Origin: Lophius americanus
Lineage: Eukaryota; Chordata; Actinopteri; Lophiiformes; Lophiidae
DNA: 64,000 bases
Direction of reading: 5' to 3'
NCBI GenBank assembly: GCA_037951165.1
Contig: JBBDHG010000063.1
Location: 2,232,001 to 2,296,000 of the forward strand
Of the stretch, positions 38,750 through 50,950 are shown in pieces (the first letter of the stretch is position 1; every line of letters begins with the position of its first letter). The translations under genes were made by a program, and so were the position numbers. The notes under the pieces were generated by a model, which was not told the origin of the DNA, searched no databases, and saw only the letters and a list, made by a program, of their open reading frames with translations.

Positions 38750-38940
38750 CTACGCTGTCTTCCCCAACAGCAGGTGTATATCCCCGGGAAGTCCCCTGGT
38801 CCCCCCGGGTTGTACAAGCAAGTCCAGTGTTTTTAGCAAAAAGAGCTCCTAGTGAGTTAAATATGACCTATTAAAGTAAAATATGATAAATGCGAGATAG
38901 ATCTCCTCGAGACAATTCATGTGCACCAAATTTGGAATAA
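38750..38940. repeat. Unclassified repeat, partial relative of 52968-53303
   Basis: It shares with 52968-53040 a segment of GCTGT..TCC..ACAGC, GGTATATCCCC/GGTATGTCCCC and AAGTCCCCTGGT/AAGCCCATAATC form. It also shares CTCGAG..ATTCATGTGCACCAAATTTG with CTCGAG..ATTCATATGCACCAAATTTG. The order is conserved but the spacing is shorter. The family is not identified. Confidence 0.45.
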
Positions 38941-41318
38941 ATCAGAATACAATTGCAAAACTTAATATGATAGGATTTTTTTTCTTTTACAAAATCTGAC
39001 AATGCACATTTTACAAATTTTGGAATATTCTGTCAGTTGAACAGAGAAAAATAACAAAAACAAAGTGTGTGAAGAAAACATACACTTACTGGAGGACAAG
39101 ACAGTCAGGAAAGAGGGAGCGAAGTTGTAGAAAATCCTCAGCTTTCTGTCCTTAAAAACATTTATTAAATGCAAATCTACATGTTCTCTTTCAGAATAAA
39201 AGTCTAAATCCACTCAAAGGCTTTACTGTTCTCATTTATTTCAGCTCAATACCACTGGCTCAGAAAAACACCCATGAGAGGAATGTGTTACAGATTTCTA
39301 TTATGTTGAAAATAAAAATATTGAACGGCTAATATAATTAATATAATGCTAATGTTATTTTTTATCAAGGTTTGTTGTGCTCAGTATGAAATATAGAACT
39401 AATGACGTTTCATTTTGTGAGAGTCTTGGTAGCTGCTACCTGCACCGAAACAACATTCATGCTTTCACTGATGAATTAGAGCTCAGTTCCTTTTAACAAA
39501 TGTGTTGCACTAGATGTCTTTGGATGCTGTCAACCGAATGAAACAGTCAGTTTCAGTTCTTGTTTCAGTTTAACCATTTTGCTCTTAATCACCCATGTAT
39601 ATTCCTACTTTTAATGCTTTTCTGCCTTCACTCTCTATCATTTATGCAAACAATTGGGTTTTCTTAACCAAACACGGAAAAGAAGATGTGCTGAGAAGCT
39701 GTTGATTTTGCAGAAGTGATATATACCAAATGTGAACCAGCATGTTTATCTGCCAGATGTTACTTCTTCTACTTCTCAGTTGCTGTTAAAACAATTGCGG
39801 CGTATAAACCTGACCCTACAATATCAGTTCCCAGTTACTTTAGAAGCATAATAATTGCTATAATTCACAAACCCAGTTAATGCAGCTCACTCAAATCTTA
39901 CTGCCTCGCTCTCCTCTATGGTTTTCCATAGACTATGTGACCTAGTTTGAAAAGAGGATGGTTGTGTTTTTACAGCTGAAATTTTTCCAGCCTCTATTAC
40001 TGTCACAACACTTTTAAATGATTGCCTCTGTTTAAGCGGCAGGCTTCTTTAATTAAGATGCCTTCCCTCGCTCCTGTGATGGATCCTTACAAGACTTCAC
40101 AGAATCCTAATTCACAGCAGTAATTCCCTCACACACATATTTCATATCCCTGCAGTCGGACCTGATTCCCAGTGAGAATCGGGGGGAAAAAGAGCTTACT
40201 GTGTTTGATGTGGTGTCTCTGTGATTTCTTCTCTCACTTTAGAGAAAGTCTGATAAGGATAAAGAAAAGATGAAAATGAGCTCAGAGTACAAGAGCCAAG
40301 ACAAATGAGGATTAAAAGAGGATATTCATTTTTCCTGTCTCTGAACCACACATTTATACACCTTTGTCAATGATTTTACAGTATAAAAGGCACACTCCTT
40401 TTCTACATCTGATTATGACATAATAATAAACTAAAGGGTCACCATTATCCCCCCCATGGTGGGCAGTAGCTGTAAGAGAGAGGTCTAACTACACTCCTCT
40501 GTAGCATGCTGGTTGTGTCGGCGTTTTCTGACAGAAGTAGCTTTTTCAGTATCTCAGCTCTTTCAGCAGTGAGATGGCCTCGGCCGTTATCAAATATTTC
40601 TAAAGCTCAAGTGCTCCAGGGCTTTTCTGCGGACTGAATGAAACTCCCAAGTGACCCCATACAGGACATGGAGCTCCGAACCTGGGGTAGATGCCTATCA
40701 AGTCTCTGCTGCAGCAGAATACTGTTATAGTTGATAAGACGTTCAGGACCCATACCAGCATACCAGCCAGAGACCAGCCAGAGAGTTCAGTTCTGAGATG
40801 GGATGAAAAATGTTGAATAGATGTGCATGTTATTACAGAAATATCATGAATTATAGAAAATATGGAAAATTTTATTTTTGAGGAGCTTAGATTAAGTCCA
40901 GTATAAAAACATTCCTGTTCTTACAATGTGCCCCAGTAATACATGTTTTCTCAAAATTTGCCAAACGAGACAGACAAACAATTCAGATTATCAGGATGAC
41001 ACAGGATGTCTCAGGTTTGTAAGAGAAGATGTTTCATTCCATTCCAACCCTCAATATACGCTCGGTCCAAGCAGGAGCAAGCAGGAGCAAGACTTTAGGG
41101 TTCCTCTCACCTCTGCAGTGGGAATATTTTGAAGGAGTCTGCAGCAATGTCCAAATCTGAAATTATTTGCAGAGCTTGTAAAACTCCGCCAAGAAAAAGA
41201 AAGAATTGACTCTAAAAATGAACTGAGGTCCCTCTCAAGTAGGGATGTTGATTCATATGTTATGATATTTCATTGTGTATCATTTATTGTTTTTTGTGTC
41301 CTGCTTTTGGCTAATCAG

Positions 41319-41357
41319 TAAATAATCAGTGTCTGAATAATCAGACAATCAGTGGAG
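41319..41357 (+). other. lrp8: Candidate 39-bp cassette exon between LA8 and EGF-A (unproven)
   Basis: A 39-base segment lies behind CTGCTTTTGGCTAATCAG and before GTAAGAAA, open and symmetric in the gene's phase 1, coding 13 residues with one cysteine and several Asn/Gln. Its place matches that of the 13-residue furin-site insert reported for rodent LRP8, but no basic cleavage motif is present. Short open segments of this size arise easily by chance. Confidence 0.15.
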
Positions 41358-41981
41358 GTAAGAAAAGGAGAAAGACCCATATATGCCAAGTCCAACAGAC
41401 AACCTCTAAAGCTTATGGATTTTCTGAAGTCCCTATAAGCATTCACCTAATTTATTTCCTACGCTGTGAAAAGAATAAACATGCTGTCTGTAATCTGGTG
41501 ATAGTGTTGTACATGGGTGTCTAACGGATTCAGCAGCCGACCTACTGTGCTGGAATTCTTTTTTTTTTTTTTGTCCTATAGATTTCTATATTTGTGTTGC
41601 GGTATCAATCCAAACAATGTCAGTACACGGGTACACACATACACTCACACACATACTCAGTTTTTTGTTTTTATGCGGAGATGTTGTGGTGAAACTGGTT
41701 TTGCAGCAGAGAGCACAGCTTATTGTCTGATAAACAATTAAACATGTTTGCCTGGCTTTCACGTTCCCTAACCTTGTGACTGATGGTTGAGACTGACTTG
41801 GAATGAAGTTGGTTCTGTGTAAAATACAGTTTCAGTTGCTTTATGTTACTGCAGCTTAGTATTCTACAGTTCTCTACATTTGTACGTTCCAAAAAGATTG
41901 TCCAACACTGATAATAATAAGTATAAAGTATTATTAGAATTTGCTGGATTTGACCACTGGCTTCCTTCTTCTGTCTCCCAG

Positions 41982-42101
41982 GGCTGAATGAGTGTATGAT
42001 CAACAATGGCGGCTGCTCCCATGTCTGCGTGGATCGACCAATCGGCTTTGAGTGCCAGTGCCCCAATGGCTACCAGCTGCTGGACAAAAAGACTTGTGGC
42101 G
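41982..42101 (+). CDS. lrp8: lrp8 exon: EGF-like domain A
   Basis: The exon is 120 bases, phase 1-1, with one EGF module. It begins Gly-Leu-Asn-Glu-Cys and has NNGGCSHVC and IGFECQCPNGYQLLDKKTC, giving six cysteines in EGF order. The Gly-Leu-Asn-Glu-Cys start is shared by the EGF-A domains of LRP8 and VLDLR. In the LDLR family EGF-A and EGF-B link the ligand-binding arm to the propeller, which matters for ligand release in endosomes. The acceptor is CTGTCTCCCAG and the donor is CG|GTAAAT. A longer open frame in another register (42006-42461) overlaps it and is spurious. Confidence 0.94.
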
Positions 42102-42620
42102 GTAAATGAAGACATTTTATACAGACAGACAGGTAGAAAAAATCCACAGAGGGCTGTGTGTGTGTATATATATGTGTGTACGTGTTATTGTATGTGTAAT
42201 GTGTTTGTGCAATGCTTTGGGCCGCTCTCAGCTCTCTCGCTGTCTGTCTTTGTTTTTTCATGCCCGGCCTGTCACTCCCACTGGGAACCTACAGCTCTCC
42301 CAAACACACTGTCATTCACACCCTGCCCCATCCTTTTAACACTAACGCCTCCCCATCACACCCTAAGAAGTAACACCCAAGATCTGCTGGAAGGAAGCGG
42401 AGCAGAGACATCAACCGGGACACACCCTGTCATATTCCTTCCTCACTTTAACTGCAAATAATGACATTTGTGTGTTTCTACAGTTTTTATAGCCACGTGA
42501 GACTCAATCATTCCAGTCATTCTTAAAAATATCGTTGACATACATGTAGTGCGTCTCTTAGATAGGAATTTGTCACTGACTCTCTCTTTGTCTAGTTTCA
42601 AATGTCTCTCTTCCTTGCAG
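42102..42620 (+). other. lrp8: Intron EGF-A-EGF-B (519 bp)
   Basis: This is a short intron with a brief GT-rich stretch near 42157-42205. Nothing else was seen. Confidence 0.88.
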
Positions 42621-42746
42621 ACATCGACGAGTGTGAGAATCCTAATGCATGCAGCCAGATCTGCATCAACTACAAGGGGGATTATAAATGTGAATGCTAT
42701 GAAGGCTATGAAATGGACCCTGTAACAAAGACCTGCAAGGCAGAGG
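42621..42746 (+). CDS. lrp8: lrp8 exon: calcium-binding EGF-like domain B
   Basis: The exon is 126 bases, phase 1-1. It begins Asp-Ile-Asp-Glu-Cys, the calcium-binding EGF signature, and continues with ACSQICINYKGDYKCECYEGY and six cysteines. The CSQIC-NYKG wording matches LRP8 and VLDLR closely. It is preceded by TTCCTTGCAG and followed by GAG|GTGAGT, a strong donor. The split codon to the next exon gives Gly-Lys-Ser-Pro, the same join as in human LRP8. Confidence 0.94.
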
Positions 42747-43871
42747 GTGAGTCAAAATGTTCAGCAAAACAAATATTCAAATGTACCAGCTGGACACGGG
42801 GGATTTTCTGCGATTGTACTTCTTATTCCTGCATTATGTTAAATGCGTTCGGACTTCAAATATTAACCTGCTACACTTTGCAGGTCAATGCAATAACCTG
42901 CATCTTTTGGATAATTTTACATTTTGCATAGATGCCTGTTTGCACTATACCTGCGTATAGTATTATTCTTATTCCTGTTTTCACCATATTTTTATACCTC
43001 TAGGATTCTTATTCTTATATTAGTTTAATTAGCATTTCATTTATTTCTCTATTATTCATACATTTTTATATTTTCCATTTTAATTTTAATACTTATAAAG
43101 GAGAATTGGTAGCAGACTAATGTGCCTCTTGGGATCACGTTAGTATTTTTTAATTCTAATGTTAAATATTTAGAGTGATTTGGTGTTGTAATCAGGTTGT
43201 TCATAAGCCTCTTAGCTTCTGTTAAAAAAAAAATGTTTTAATTATTTTACATTAATGCATCTTTTAAATCTCACCTTCTGTGCTATATTATCTCATAATC
43301 GCTTTAATCTTTCGTTTGATACTTTCTTATCATGAATTTATAAACCAAACACAATAGCTAAATAACATTTGAAAAATTTAAACTTTAAAAACCGCACACT
43401 TTCTCTCCTAGACCAAACATGTGCTCCACTGCAACGTCCCACTGGACATTTAGATCAGTGACAGACTGATATTTTCTTTTAATAATTATAATATAATAAT
43501 ATTTAATAATAATATAATATATATATATAATAATATAATAATTAGGCGTAACATTTCTCTTTGAGTACCTTGCTAAGTCACAGCGGAGGCTAATTACAAC
43601 AAATTCAATCTGGTATCTCATTTGGCTCGTTAACAACAGATAAACTAGAAGAGAACAAGTGTGCTGCTAAGATGCCAACTATGGCCAAGAGCTAATGACA
43701 AGTATTTCTTTGAGAGGGTGATGTATATATTTACACTTCATTTCCCCCGAAATATGTATTATTTAATTGGCAGGAAACAGTGAGTCAAATTAAATGTGGT
43801 CCCTGTGGCTTACAGATGATGTGATTTAATTTATCACAATTTAACAGCACTCATTTCAAAGCTCAGCGATC

Positions 43872-43872
<1 letters not shown>

Positions 43873-43913
<41 letters not shown>
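43873..43913. repeat. GT microsatellite
   Basis: About 19 GT units, nearly perfect. Confidence 0.95.
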
Positions 43914-43914
<1 letters not shown>

Positions 43915-46262
43915 TGGAATGGTTGTGTCCCTGCCTCTGCCTACCCTCGTGCAGCTAAGCACGGCCTACTCTGTGCACGGCTGCACGGCATTTTTGCTAT
44001 CAGTTAAACGTGTCCAGCAGAGAAGTCCGTCTGGTTTTGTGCCAGAATCAGTGAAAGCAGAATGTCTGTGAATGCAGGAGTTCGACCATTTGGTTTTGAG
44101 TGGAGGCCACTGCTGTGACAGCCCATAACATTTTCACATTAAGGGGGTTGGAAATACTGGAAAGTTTTTTATAAAGATTCAGTCCAGACAGGACTGCTTT
44201 TATTCATACTTTGAGCTTGCAGAGTAAGGAAAGGGAAGATAGAAGGAACGGGCAAGAGAATGATACTAGAACAAGGCTAGGGCACAGATTGTCAAAAAGG
44301 AAAAAGTGGCTAGTGAGCCATTAATGAGAGAAAATCACATCTTCCTCCAGAGATAACTGGCTGCAGCTGTCATCCTATAACAAAGTATCAGGAAGAACAC
44401 AGTCTCTATATAGAAGTTACAAGACAAAGGTGGACTGCAGTTGCCAGCCAGAGTGATAAAGTTTCCCAGCCAGGTATTAACTCTGTGTATTTGTCACCTG
44501 CTTGGATTTCTTCCGCCAGAATAATAAGTTGGAGACCATAAAGATATGGTTGTATAATGGCCTCCTGTTCAGATTAATTTAACTACATCCTGGCTGAATT
44601 TATCAAAAATGGACAGCTTTACAAATAGGTGTAAAAGTACACATAAAGAAAGAAGGTCACATTGTGATGCAGGCACAGTGCTAAAAGCTTTGTGTTCTAC
44701 TACAGGAGTATGACAAAGCTACCAAGTCTATGCCTGAAGCCATGTAGCCGTATCAGTCATTATTCAAATGTCCCTACGCAGATATGCAGTCCTCTTCTCT
44801 AGTTCCTATTTATTCTTACTGTATGTCATGTGAACAGTGTGGCTCTAGGAACATCGTGCCTGTTGGATTACTGGCCCTACTGAGAGATCCCAGCTTCTTT
44901 GTAATGGATCACCATCAATGTTTGTGCAGATGTTTACGATCCACAGAGGATGAATATCTTCTGATGCTTGTATTTTCTGCTTCTATCGCCATGATGCTGC
45001 ATTGGTGTTTTGTTGTGAAATGTATCAACATCTATTTGATGGAATGCCATAAAATCACTGATTTATAAACCGATTTCTGCCCAAGTCTGGGTGAAATGTG
45101 TTTAATGGGGTTTAGTGAAATCTTCTAATTGCGGCAGTCATTTGGTCGAATTTGCAACATGTACTTTGCTTTATGAAAAATAAATCTCATTATCCAAAAA
45201 AAAAAATTAAATCAGGTTAAGAGAGGATATTCCACTGCTGTCAAAGTAAATACTGATTCTGATCGTTAATAATAATTTCAATATAATATTTTAACTTGTC
45301 CACTGTATGAGTGTTCTGCAGATTGAGACTGTATATTTGTCATTATAAGTGGTATTGTAACTTCAGGGAACTGCTTCCTACTCGTATTTACATATGTCTG
45401 GTCCACAGATCTTCATCAATCCAAGATCCTGTAAGGTTGAAGATCTTAGATTATAAACCATGCAACTTTGTTCAGCAAGGTCTGCCAAAGTGTTCTGTCC
45501 GTGTAGCCATGTTAGACTCTTTCTTTTCCCCTCAGCTGATGAAGGTCAACTAAGACTTTCCTGCCTACGATACTAGCATACGATTATGTCTTTGCAGATG
45601 CATTTTATAAATTTCACTTTTGTCTTGGGATTTTGCAAACTTCTATGTTGTTGTTTTTTCAACTCTACCACCATTTTTGAACTTCTTCAAACCAAAACAT
45701 TGAACCCAGACAAAATTTAGCATGAAGCATTTTCATGTTTTCTGAATGTGTGTCAACATAAAGGATGCAGTTAAGTTATCCACGTTTTACAAAAGTTTTT
45801 TCAAATGGGCCATTTTGGTGAGTTTCTCTTTGATTTTTGGCACACCAATAGTAAATATTACACCCGCTTACCATCGGTATGTTAGTATTTTGATTATAAG
45901 CATGTAAGAATGATGATGTTTGCATGTAGCTCAAAGCACTGCTATAGCCACTTACAGTCTCACACAGGGGCTACTTCCTAACTCAGCCAGTACTGGTCCC
46001 AGTCTCCCCACAGACAAGATCAGATTGGCATGTGGGATAGAAAATCACAGATGATGAGTTGCATTCAACTGCCAGGTGAGACCTGTGAAAAATAGGCAAA
46101 ATAATTTGCCCACTCATAGACACAAAGTGGATCTACAAACAAACTAAATATGATTTTGTTGCATTCTCTGGCTTAAACTCTGACAAAACTCAACAACTCA
46201 TCCTATTTTCTGTGTTAGGTTCTTACAAATGGGACATTAAACCTGGTTTAATAATCTAATCT

Positions 46263-46335
46263 CTTTGTATGTGTGCGTTTGCTTGTGTGTATCTGTGTGT
46301 GTGGATGTGTGTGTCTGGTTGTGTGTGTGTGTGTT
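46263..46335. repeat. Interrupted GT-rich repeat
   Basis: TGTGTG units broken by TTTGCT, ATC, GA and CTGG. Confidence 0.8.
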
Positions 46336-47020
46336 CATCCATGTCTACCTTGTCCTCCTGTCTGTGTGGACGTTGACAGGTTGCCGTTTAAAGAGGTGCA
46401 GCTGAATGCTGAGTTACAAATGATCGATACGTGCAAGAAGACAATAAGGACAAACTTAATGATGCAATCAGACACACTGATCAATACCGCAACTATTCAG
46501 CTGTTTTTAATGAAGCATTACTGGCCCGACTGTTTTGTTAGGGGAGGATATTGAGCTGCATCAAACAAGCTTTGTTGTGTTTTATATCTGTGTTTAAAAA
46601 CGACATATAAGCTAATAACGCCAATCTACTAAAGGTGCTTAACCCCTTTAATGTCCTCACCAAGGAAACAATGAAAAAGGTATTTTCTTGTATATTTTAT
46701 TTCTTAATTATTATCATTTAATATCTTTGATACTCTGTATTTACCATAAAATAAATTTAAAAAAAGAACCAAAAAAAAAAATTGCTTTTATTGCAAGAAA
46801 ATAGTCAATTTTAATTATATTAGCTCAACGTTTTGGTAAAGCTTGTTTTCCTAAAACCATTTGACCCTTATTACTTTCTTTTTGTGCATTGTATCAAGTT
46901 ACATAAGTTATAAGTTACATTCTATTTGGTAAGCCTTAACACACCTTATTATGTGAAAATATCCTACTTAATGAATAGCACTTTTCAATAGCCATTGTTA
47001 ATGCCTCCTTGTTGGTGGCC

Positions 47021-47112
47021 CCTTTGACCCCTGGTGTCCCCCAAGGCTCTTTCCTCGACCCCTTACTGTTTAGCACATGCATGCTGACACTGGTCCATAT
47101 TATAAACTGGTT
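47021..47112 (+). pseudogene. LINE reverse-transcriptase fragment
   Basis: The plus-strand frame from 47021 reads PLTPGVPQGSFLDPLLFS. The block GVPQGSxLxPLLF is a conserved motif of LINE reverse transcriptases (CR1/Rex1/L2-like clades in fish have GVPQGSVLGPLLF). Only about 30 residues are recognisable and the YADD region is absent. It is a truncated relic unrelated in sequence to the RTE fragment at 16250-17300. Confidence 0.7.
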
Positions 47113-47514
47113 CAGTCACATTTTTCAATAAGAAATAGTGACTCAAAATGTGCTCAACCAAACAGTTGAAAAGCACATTAGAAGGTTAGTGCCATGTTTT
47201 TCACCGTGGTAAAGCCTCTATGTTTAACGAGGAGGGAAGGCGATATTTTTGGACCCAATGCCACATTCCTACATATAAGCTTTTCTTGTATCGCAGGTTT
47301 GTGCAGCTCCTGGAGCAGAGCAGTTTTCTGAGCAGAAGACAACTTTGAACTCCTCCAGCTTTTCACTTCTTATTATTAAACCACATCCAACTCCACCTAA
47401 CGATAATTTATCTCTATTATAACAATCTATTGATCAGACTTCAGCACCACACAGAATTCACTCACATGGGTTCTGTAGAAGCACAGCATTAACGACCGTC
47501 TGCTTTGTGTGCAG

Positions 47515-47686
47515 GTAAAAGCCCTTATTTGCTGTTCACCAACCGGCATGAGATCCGTCGCATCGACCTGACCAAGAGGGACTACAGCCAGGTGGTGTCC
47601 ACTCAGAAGAACGCAGTGGCTCTAGACCTGGATGTCGCCAACAACCGCGTCTTCTGGTGTGACCGATTTCACCGCAAAATCTACAG
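47515..47686 (+). CDS. lrp8: lrp8 exon: YWTD propeller, start
   Basis: The exon is 172 bases, phase 1 in and phase 2 out. It starts Gly-Lys-Ser-Pro and contains LLFTNRHEIRRIDL, which opens the six-bladed LY (YWTD) propeller, then VALDLDVANNRVFWCD, the first YWTD-type motif in its Phe-Trp-Cys-Asp form. Human LRP8 has Tyr-Trp-Cys-Asp at the same place. The propeller displaces ligand at endosomal pH in the LDLR family. The acceptor is TTTGTGTGCAG and the donor is AG|GTAAGT. Confidence 0.93.
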
Positions 47687-49500
47687 GTAAGTCAGGAAGA
47701 ACCGAAAACTGATGACCAGTCCAGTACAATTTCAGAAACATTGTCATTGAGCAGAAACTTGATCTTCATTTCTAAACAATAACTAATTTTTGATTTTTTT
47801 TAATAGTAATCACAAAGATGTTTGTTTATTTATGTATGCTATTTGTCTCTCACTGAAATAGATAAATAAATACCACTTTACAGTCAGACCACCTTTATTA
47901 AGGTTTTATGAATTCTTAATAACTATTTCTACTAACTCTTTACTAATCATTCATAAACAGTTACAACTCATGGGACGTAAAATGTTGAACCGGTGAATAA
48001 ACATTGGGGTCATGAGCAACGGAGACTCATTGGTGCCTGTGGGAAGCAAAAGTTAACCCATTCCATTGTATGCCTCATAAGACCTACTTCAGCACAAATT
48101 GCTGGTTCTGACAGAGAAGTGTTAGAACACACTGTGCATTGGAGAGCTGTTTTGGTGGCAAAAGAGAGGTTTACACAATCACAATATTAGGCAGGTAATT
48201 ATAATATTATGGCTGATTGGTGGTGTATAATGGCATTCAGGAGTGCATGGGCATCCCTGCTGTTTTGTAGACAGACCTGCAAGTGACCAAATGCTTGAAT
48301 TTATATCACAGTCCTCACCAAGCAGGCTTCAAAGCTTCATTTAAGTCAGCGACTTTGCGTCACGTGAGACTCCTGAGCGATGACTAATGTCTGATTGGAC
48401 TCTGCAGTATGCTTAACAACTAAAACCATTGATGGCAATGCCACATGGCTTCAGCGTGTCATACAAGTCCATATTTGGACTCCATTCTCGAAATACAGAA
48501 TAAGAAAAAACTTTTTCCTCTGATTTAGTTTGACTTTTTCTCCACATGTTGACTTTATTCTCAAAATGAAATAAGCAAAAACAATATTCCTCCTCTAATC
48601 TTTTCTTTCTTATGCCTGGCTCTAATAGGCATTTGAAGTTCAGTAAATTTTTGAAATGTGTCCAAATGCCTTTTATACTTGAACAGACTCGATCCAACCC
48701 ATTGTTATGCCAACTGTCCTCCCTCCCCCGAGTGCTTTCTAATTGTAGCCAGCGTTCTCTTAATAGAATGACTGTTAGGAGAAAAGATCTCAGGGGAAGC
48801 TGAAATTAAAATTGCTGTTTAGGAGCGTAGCCCTGTGGCCCTCACCTTACACTTCTCCTCAGGCCAAATAATTAGCGAGCAAGGCAACCCCAGAGTTAGA
48901 CCTTGTCTATTCTGATAAGTGGTCCGTCTATGAAGGATGCTAACCCCTGCATGAACCGTCTAAGCACACGGCCCAAGGCTGGAGCTCACATACCCGACCC
49001 ACTCTCCTCCGTGCAACCACTTCATAACACAGCAGAGAATTTTTACAGTGCCAAATCTTTAGAATATTGACTTGTCCTTTCACAGTCCTGTAGGTTCAAA
49101 TGTATCATTCAGTACTGGAATCAACTAACAATCTCTCATGTAATGTGCGTTTCAAAGTAATGAACCGTGTTTAAAGCTAGTTGTGCTTTCACTGATCTGA
49201 TTGCACTTATAATAATTATACGGTTGGATTCTCTCATTTTGGTCAAAGGTTAATCAAACATTTTAGTTAGTCGTGCAGTCACTACGTGACCGTATTAACG
49301 TCGATGGATCTTTTGATTGGAGTGTCATGTAATAAACATAATGATATACATGGACTAATTATCACAAACTGCAGCTCCATCAGGTAATCAGCATATACTG
49401 CCGCACTGTATCGATTTTACAATAAATGCTGGCTTCAATATTATCCTCCCCTCACAAACACTCCCTCTCTCCCTCCACCACAATCTCCCTTTCCCTGCAG
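47687..49500 (+). other. lrp8: Intron within propeller (1.8 kb)
   Basis: This is unique-looking AT-rich sequence. No repeat of note, gene or RNA was seen. It ends in a C/T-rich acceptor tract at about 49443-49500. Confidence 0.85.
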
Positions 49501-49728
49501 TGCCTTCATCCACGAGGCCAGTGACCCCTCCCAGCAAGTGCCTCTGGTGGATTCAGTCCTGCAAACACCCGTGGGTCTGGCTCTGGACTGGCTCCAACAC
49601 AACCTGTACTGGACCGACTCAGGAGACAAATCCATCTCTGTGGCCTCAGTGGACGCAACCAAGAGACGTGTCCTCGTCAATACTGACCTGAGTGAACCCC
49701 GAGGGATAGCGCTGGATCCCAATCATGG
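49501..49728 (+). CDS. lrp8: lrp8 exon: YWTD propeller, second segment
   Basis: The exon is 228 bases, phase 2-2. It encodes Ala-Phe-Ile-His and an Ala-Ser-Asp-Pro segment, then GLALDWLQHNLYWTDSG, a canonical YWTD repeat, and ends LSEPRGIALDPNHG. These match LRP8 segments almost word for word (ASDP, GLAVDW, YWTDSG, LSEPR, from memory). The acceptor TTTCCCTGCAG is strong. The donor is GG|GTAATC. The minus-strand open frame over this exon (49441-49722) is a shadow. Confidence 0.94.
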
Positions 49729-49817
49729 GTAATCACCACCAGATGTGTGTACATGTGTATGTGTGTTTCTGTGTGACCAGGAAGCCACCAGGATACCACC
49801 CTCATTAATGATTCATT

Positions 49818-50950
49818 CAGTGATGTGAAAAGGTATTGGACACCCTCCCGATCTATTCTATTTTTGTTTCTGTCTGACAAATTACTGTGTTGGATCTTTG
49901 CATGCATTTTAAAATGTATTAAAGGCAACCTGAGTAAACATAGAAACAAGTTTTAGTGATAATTATATTTTGTACGGTTATCATATACCTAAATCACTTA
50001 TCATTTACCAAAATTCACCTCCTTCAACTTTAAACTGGGGATACGCCTCTTACATCTTTGTTTTGGATTTTTTTGCCCAGTAGTGATTTCTGGCAGCCAC
50101 ATTGGAAAGGATGTGACCATAAACTGCTGCGGGTCCAGCATCTCAATGAGGTTCAGGTCTAGACTTCGGCTTTACCACACAAGAACTCATTTCAGCCATT
50201 CAGAGGTGGACTTACACGTCTGCGTGGGCTCATTATCTTGCTGTAAGATCCTGTTGCATCTGAGCTTGTATGCATTAAATAAGACCCCTGTTTTCAAAAC
50301 AGTTAAACTTTCAACTCTTCAGTCCTGAGAATTTTCTAATTATTCTTCTGGGTTAGTAGTGGAGCCATGAACTAACATTTATTATCATTTGCTGTGCTGT
50401 TGAAGCCATTTTGGATGGTTAGCCACTTCCGGGAAGGTCTACTAATGCTCTAGATGTTCTCCTTTCTTATGTCTGTCTCTCTCCGTGGAGCCCCCCGAAA
50501 CTTAGAAATAGCTTTATAACCCTTCCTAAACTGATGTGTTTCTACCAAATTCTTCCTCATTTCTTCTTGAAACCTTATGATTTTGGCATAATGTGCTACT
50601 GGTGAGACCTTTCAGCCACATCATGCCTGTGAAAGTGGTCTGTATAAGTTTGATTACTGAGCAGGGCTGGTCGTAATTAGGTCTGGGTGTGCCTCCTTCA
50701 AATGAAGACAGTTATTAATGCAACTTGGTCGTTTTTTTTAGATTTATCTTTCTAAAGGAGCAAATACTTTATCACATAAGCAAACCTGGTATTAGATAAC
50801 CTTCTAGGTTTAATAAATACAATTATCTTTCACATCTTGTATTTTGTGTTTACTCAGTTTGCCTTTGCTTTATGTTAAATTTAGTTTGAATAGCCGACAC
50901 AATTTAATACTAGCAGAAACACACTAAAAAAAAACATGCAAACCCAGTAT
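49818..50950 (-). mobile_element. Tc1-type DNA transposon, internally deleted
   Basis: The left end has CAGTGATGTGAAAAGGTATT, and inner inverted repeats AAAGGCAACCTGAGTAAACA (49923-49942) and TGTTTACTCAGTTTGCCTTT (50848-50867) face each other. Between them the minus strand holds transposase remnants. An N-terminal helix-turn-helix part lies near 50590-50410. A catalytic-domain part has Gln-Asp-Asn-Glu-Pro (50240-50226) and a Leu-Asp-Leu-Asn-Leu-Ile-Glu motif (50165-50137), the degraded form of SPDLNPIE. The middle is missing, giving about 1.1 kb against about 1.6 kb for intact fish Tc1 elements. The right outer end is badly diverged. Confidence 0.75.

Larger units (their letters stand above)
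37219..41981 (+). other. lrp8: Intron LA8-EGF-A (4.8 kb)
   Basis: This intron contains an ATT-tailed retroposon end on the minus strand (about 37405-37475), a CT-rich tract (37736-37766), a repeat-like segment near 38750-38940 that resembles 52968-53303, and a possible 39-base cassette exon at 41319-41357. In mammals a short alternatively used exon carrying a furin site lies at the same place in the gene. I find no exon here encoding an Arg-x-x-Arg site. The rest is featureless AT-rich DNA. Confidence 0.8.
42747..47514 (+). other. lrp8: Intron EGF-B-propeller (4.8 kb)
   Basis: This intron contains an AT-repeat patch (about 43485-43545), a GT array (43873-43913), an interrupted GT-rich stretch (46263-46335) and a short LINE reverse-transcriptase fragment on the plus strand (47021-47112). 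The rest shows no features. Confidence 0.85.

Noticed and set aside
41671..42066. 131-residue minus-strand frame
   Set aside because: It is antisense to intron plus EGF-A exon, with no domain or codon signature.
42006..42461. 151-residue plus-strand frame
   Set aside because: It overlaps EGF-A in a different register and runs on through the donor into the intron; the EGF-A frame is the conserved one.
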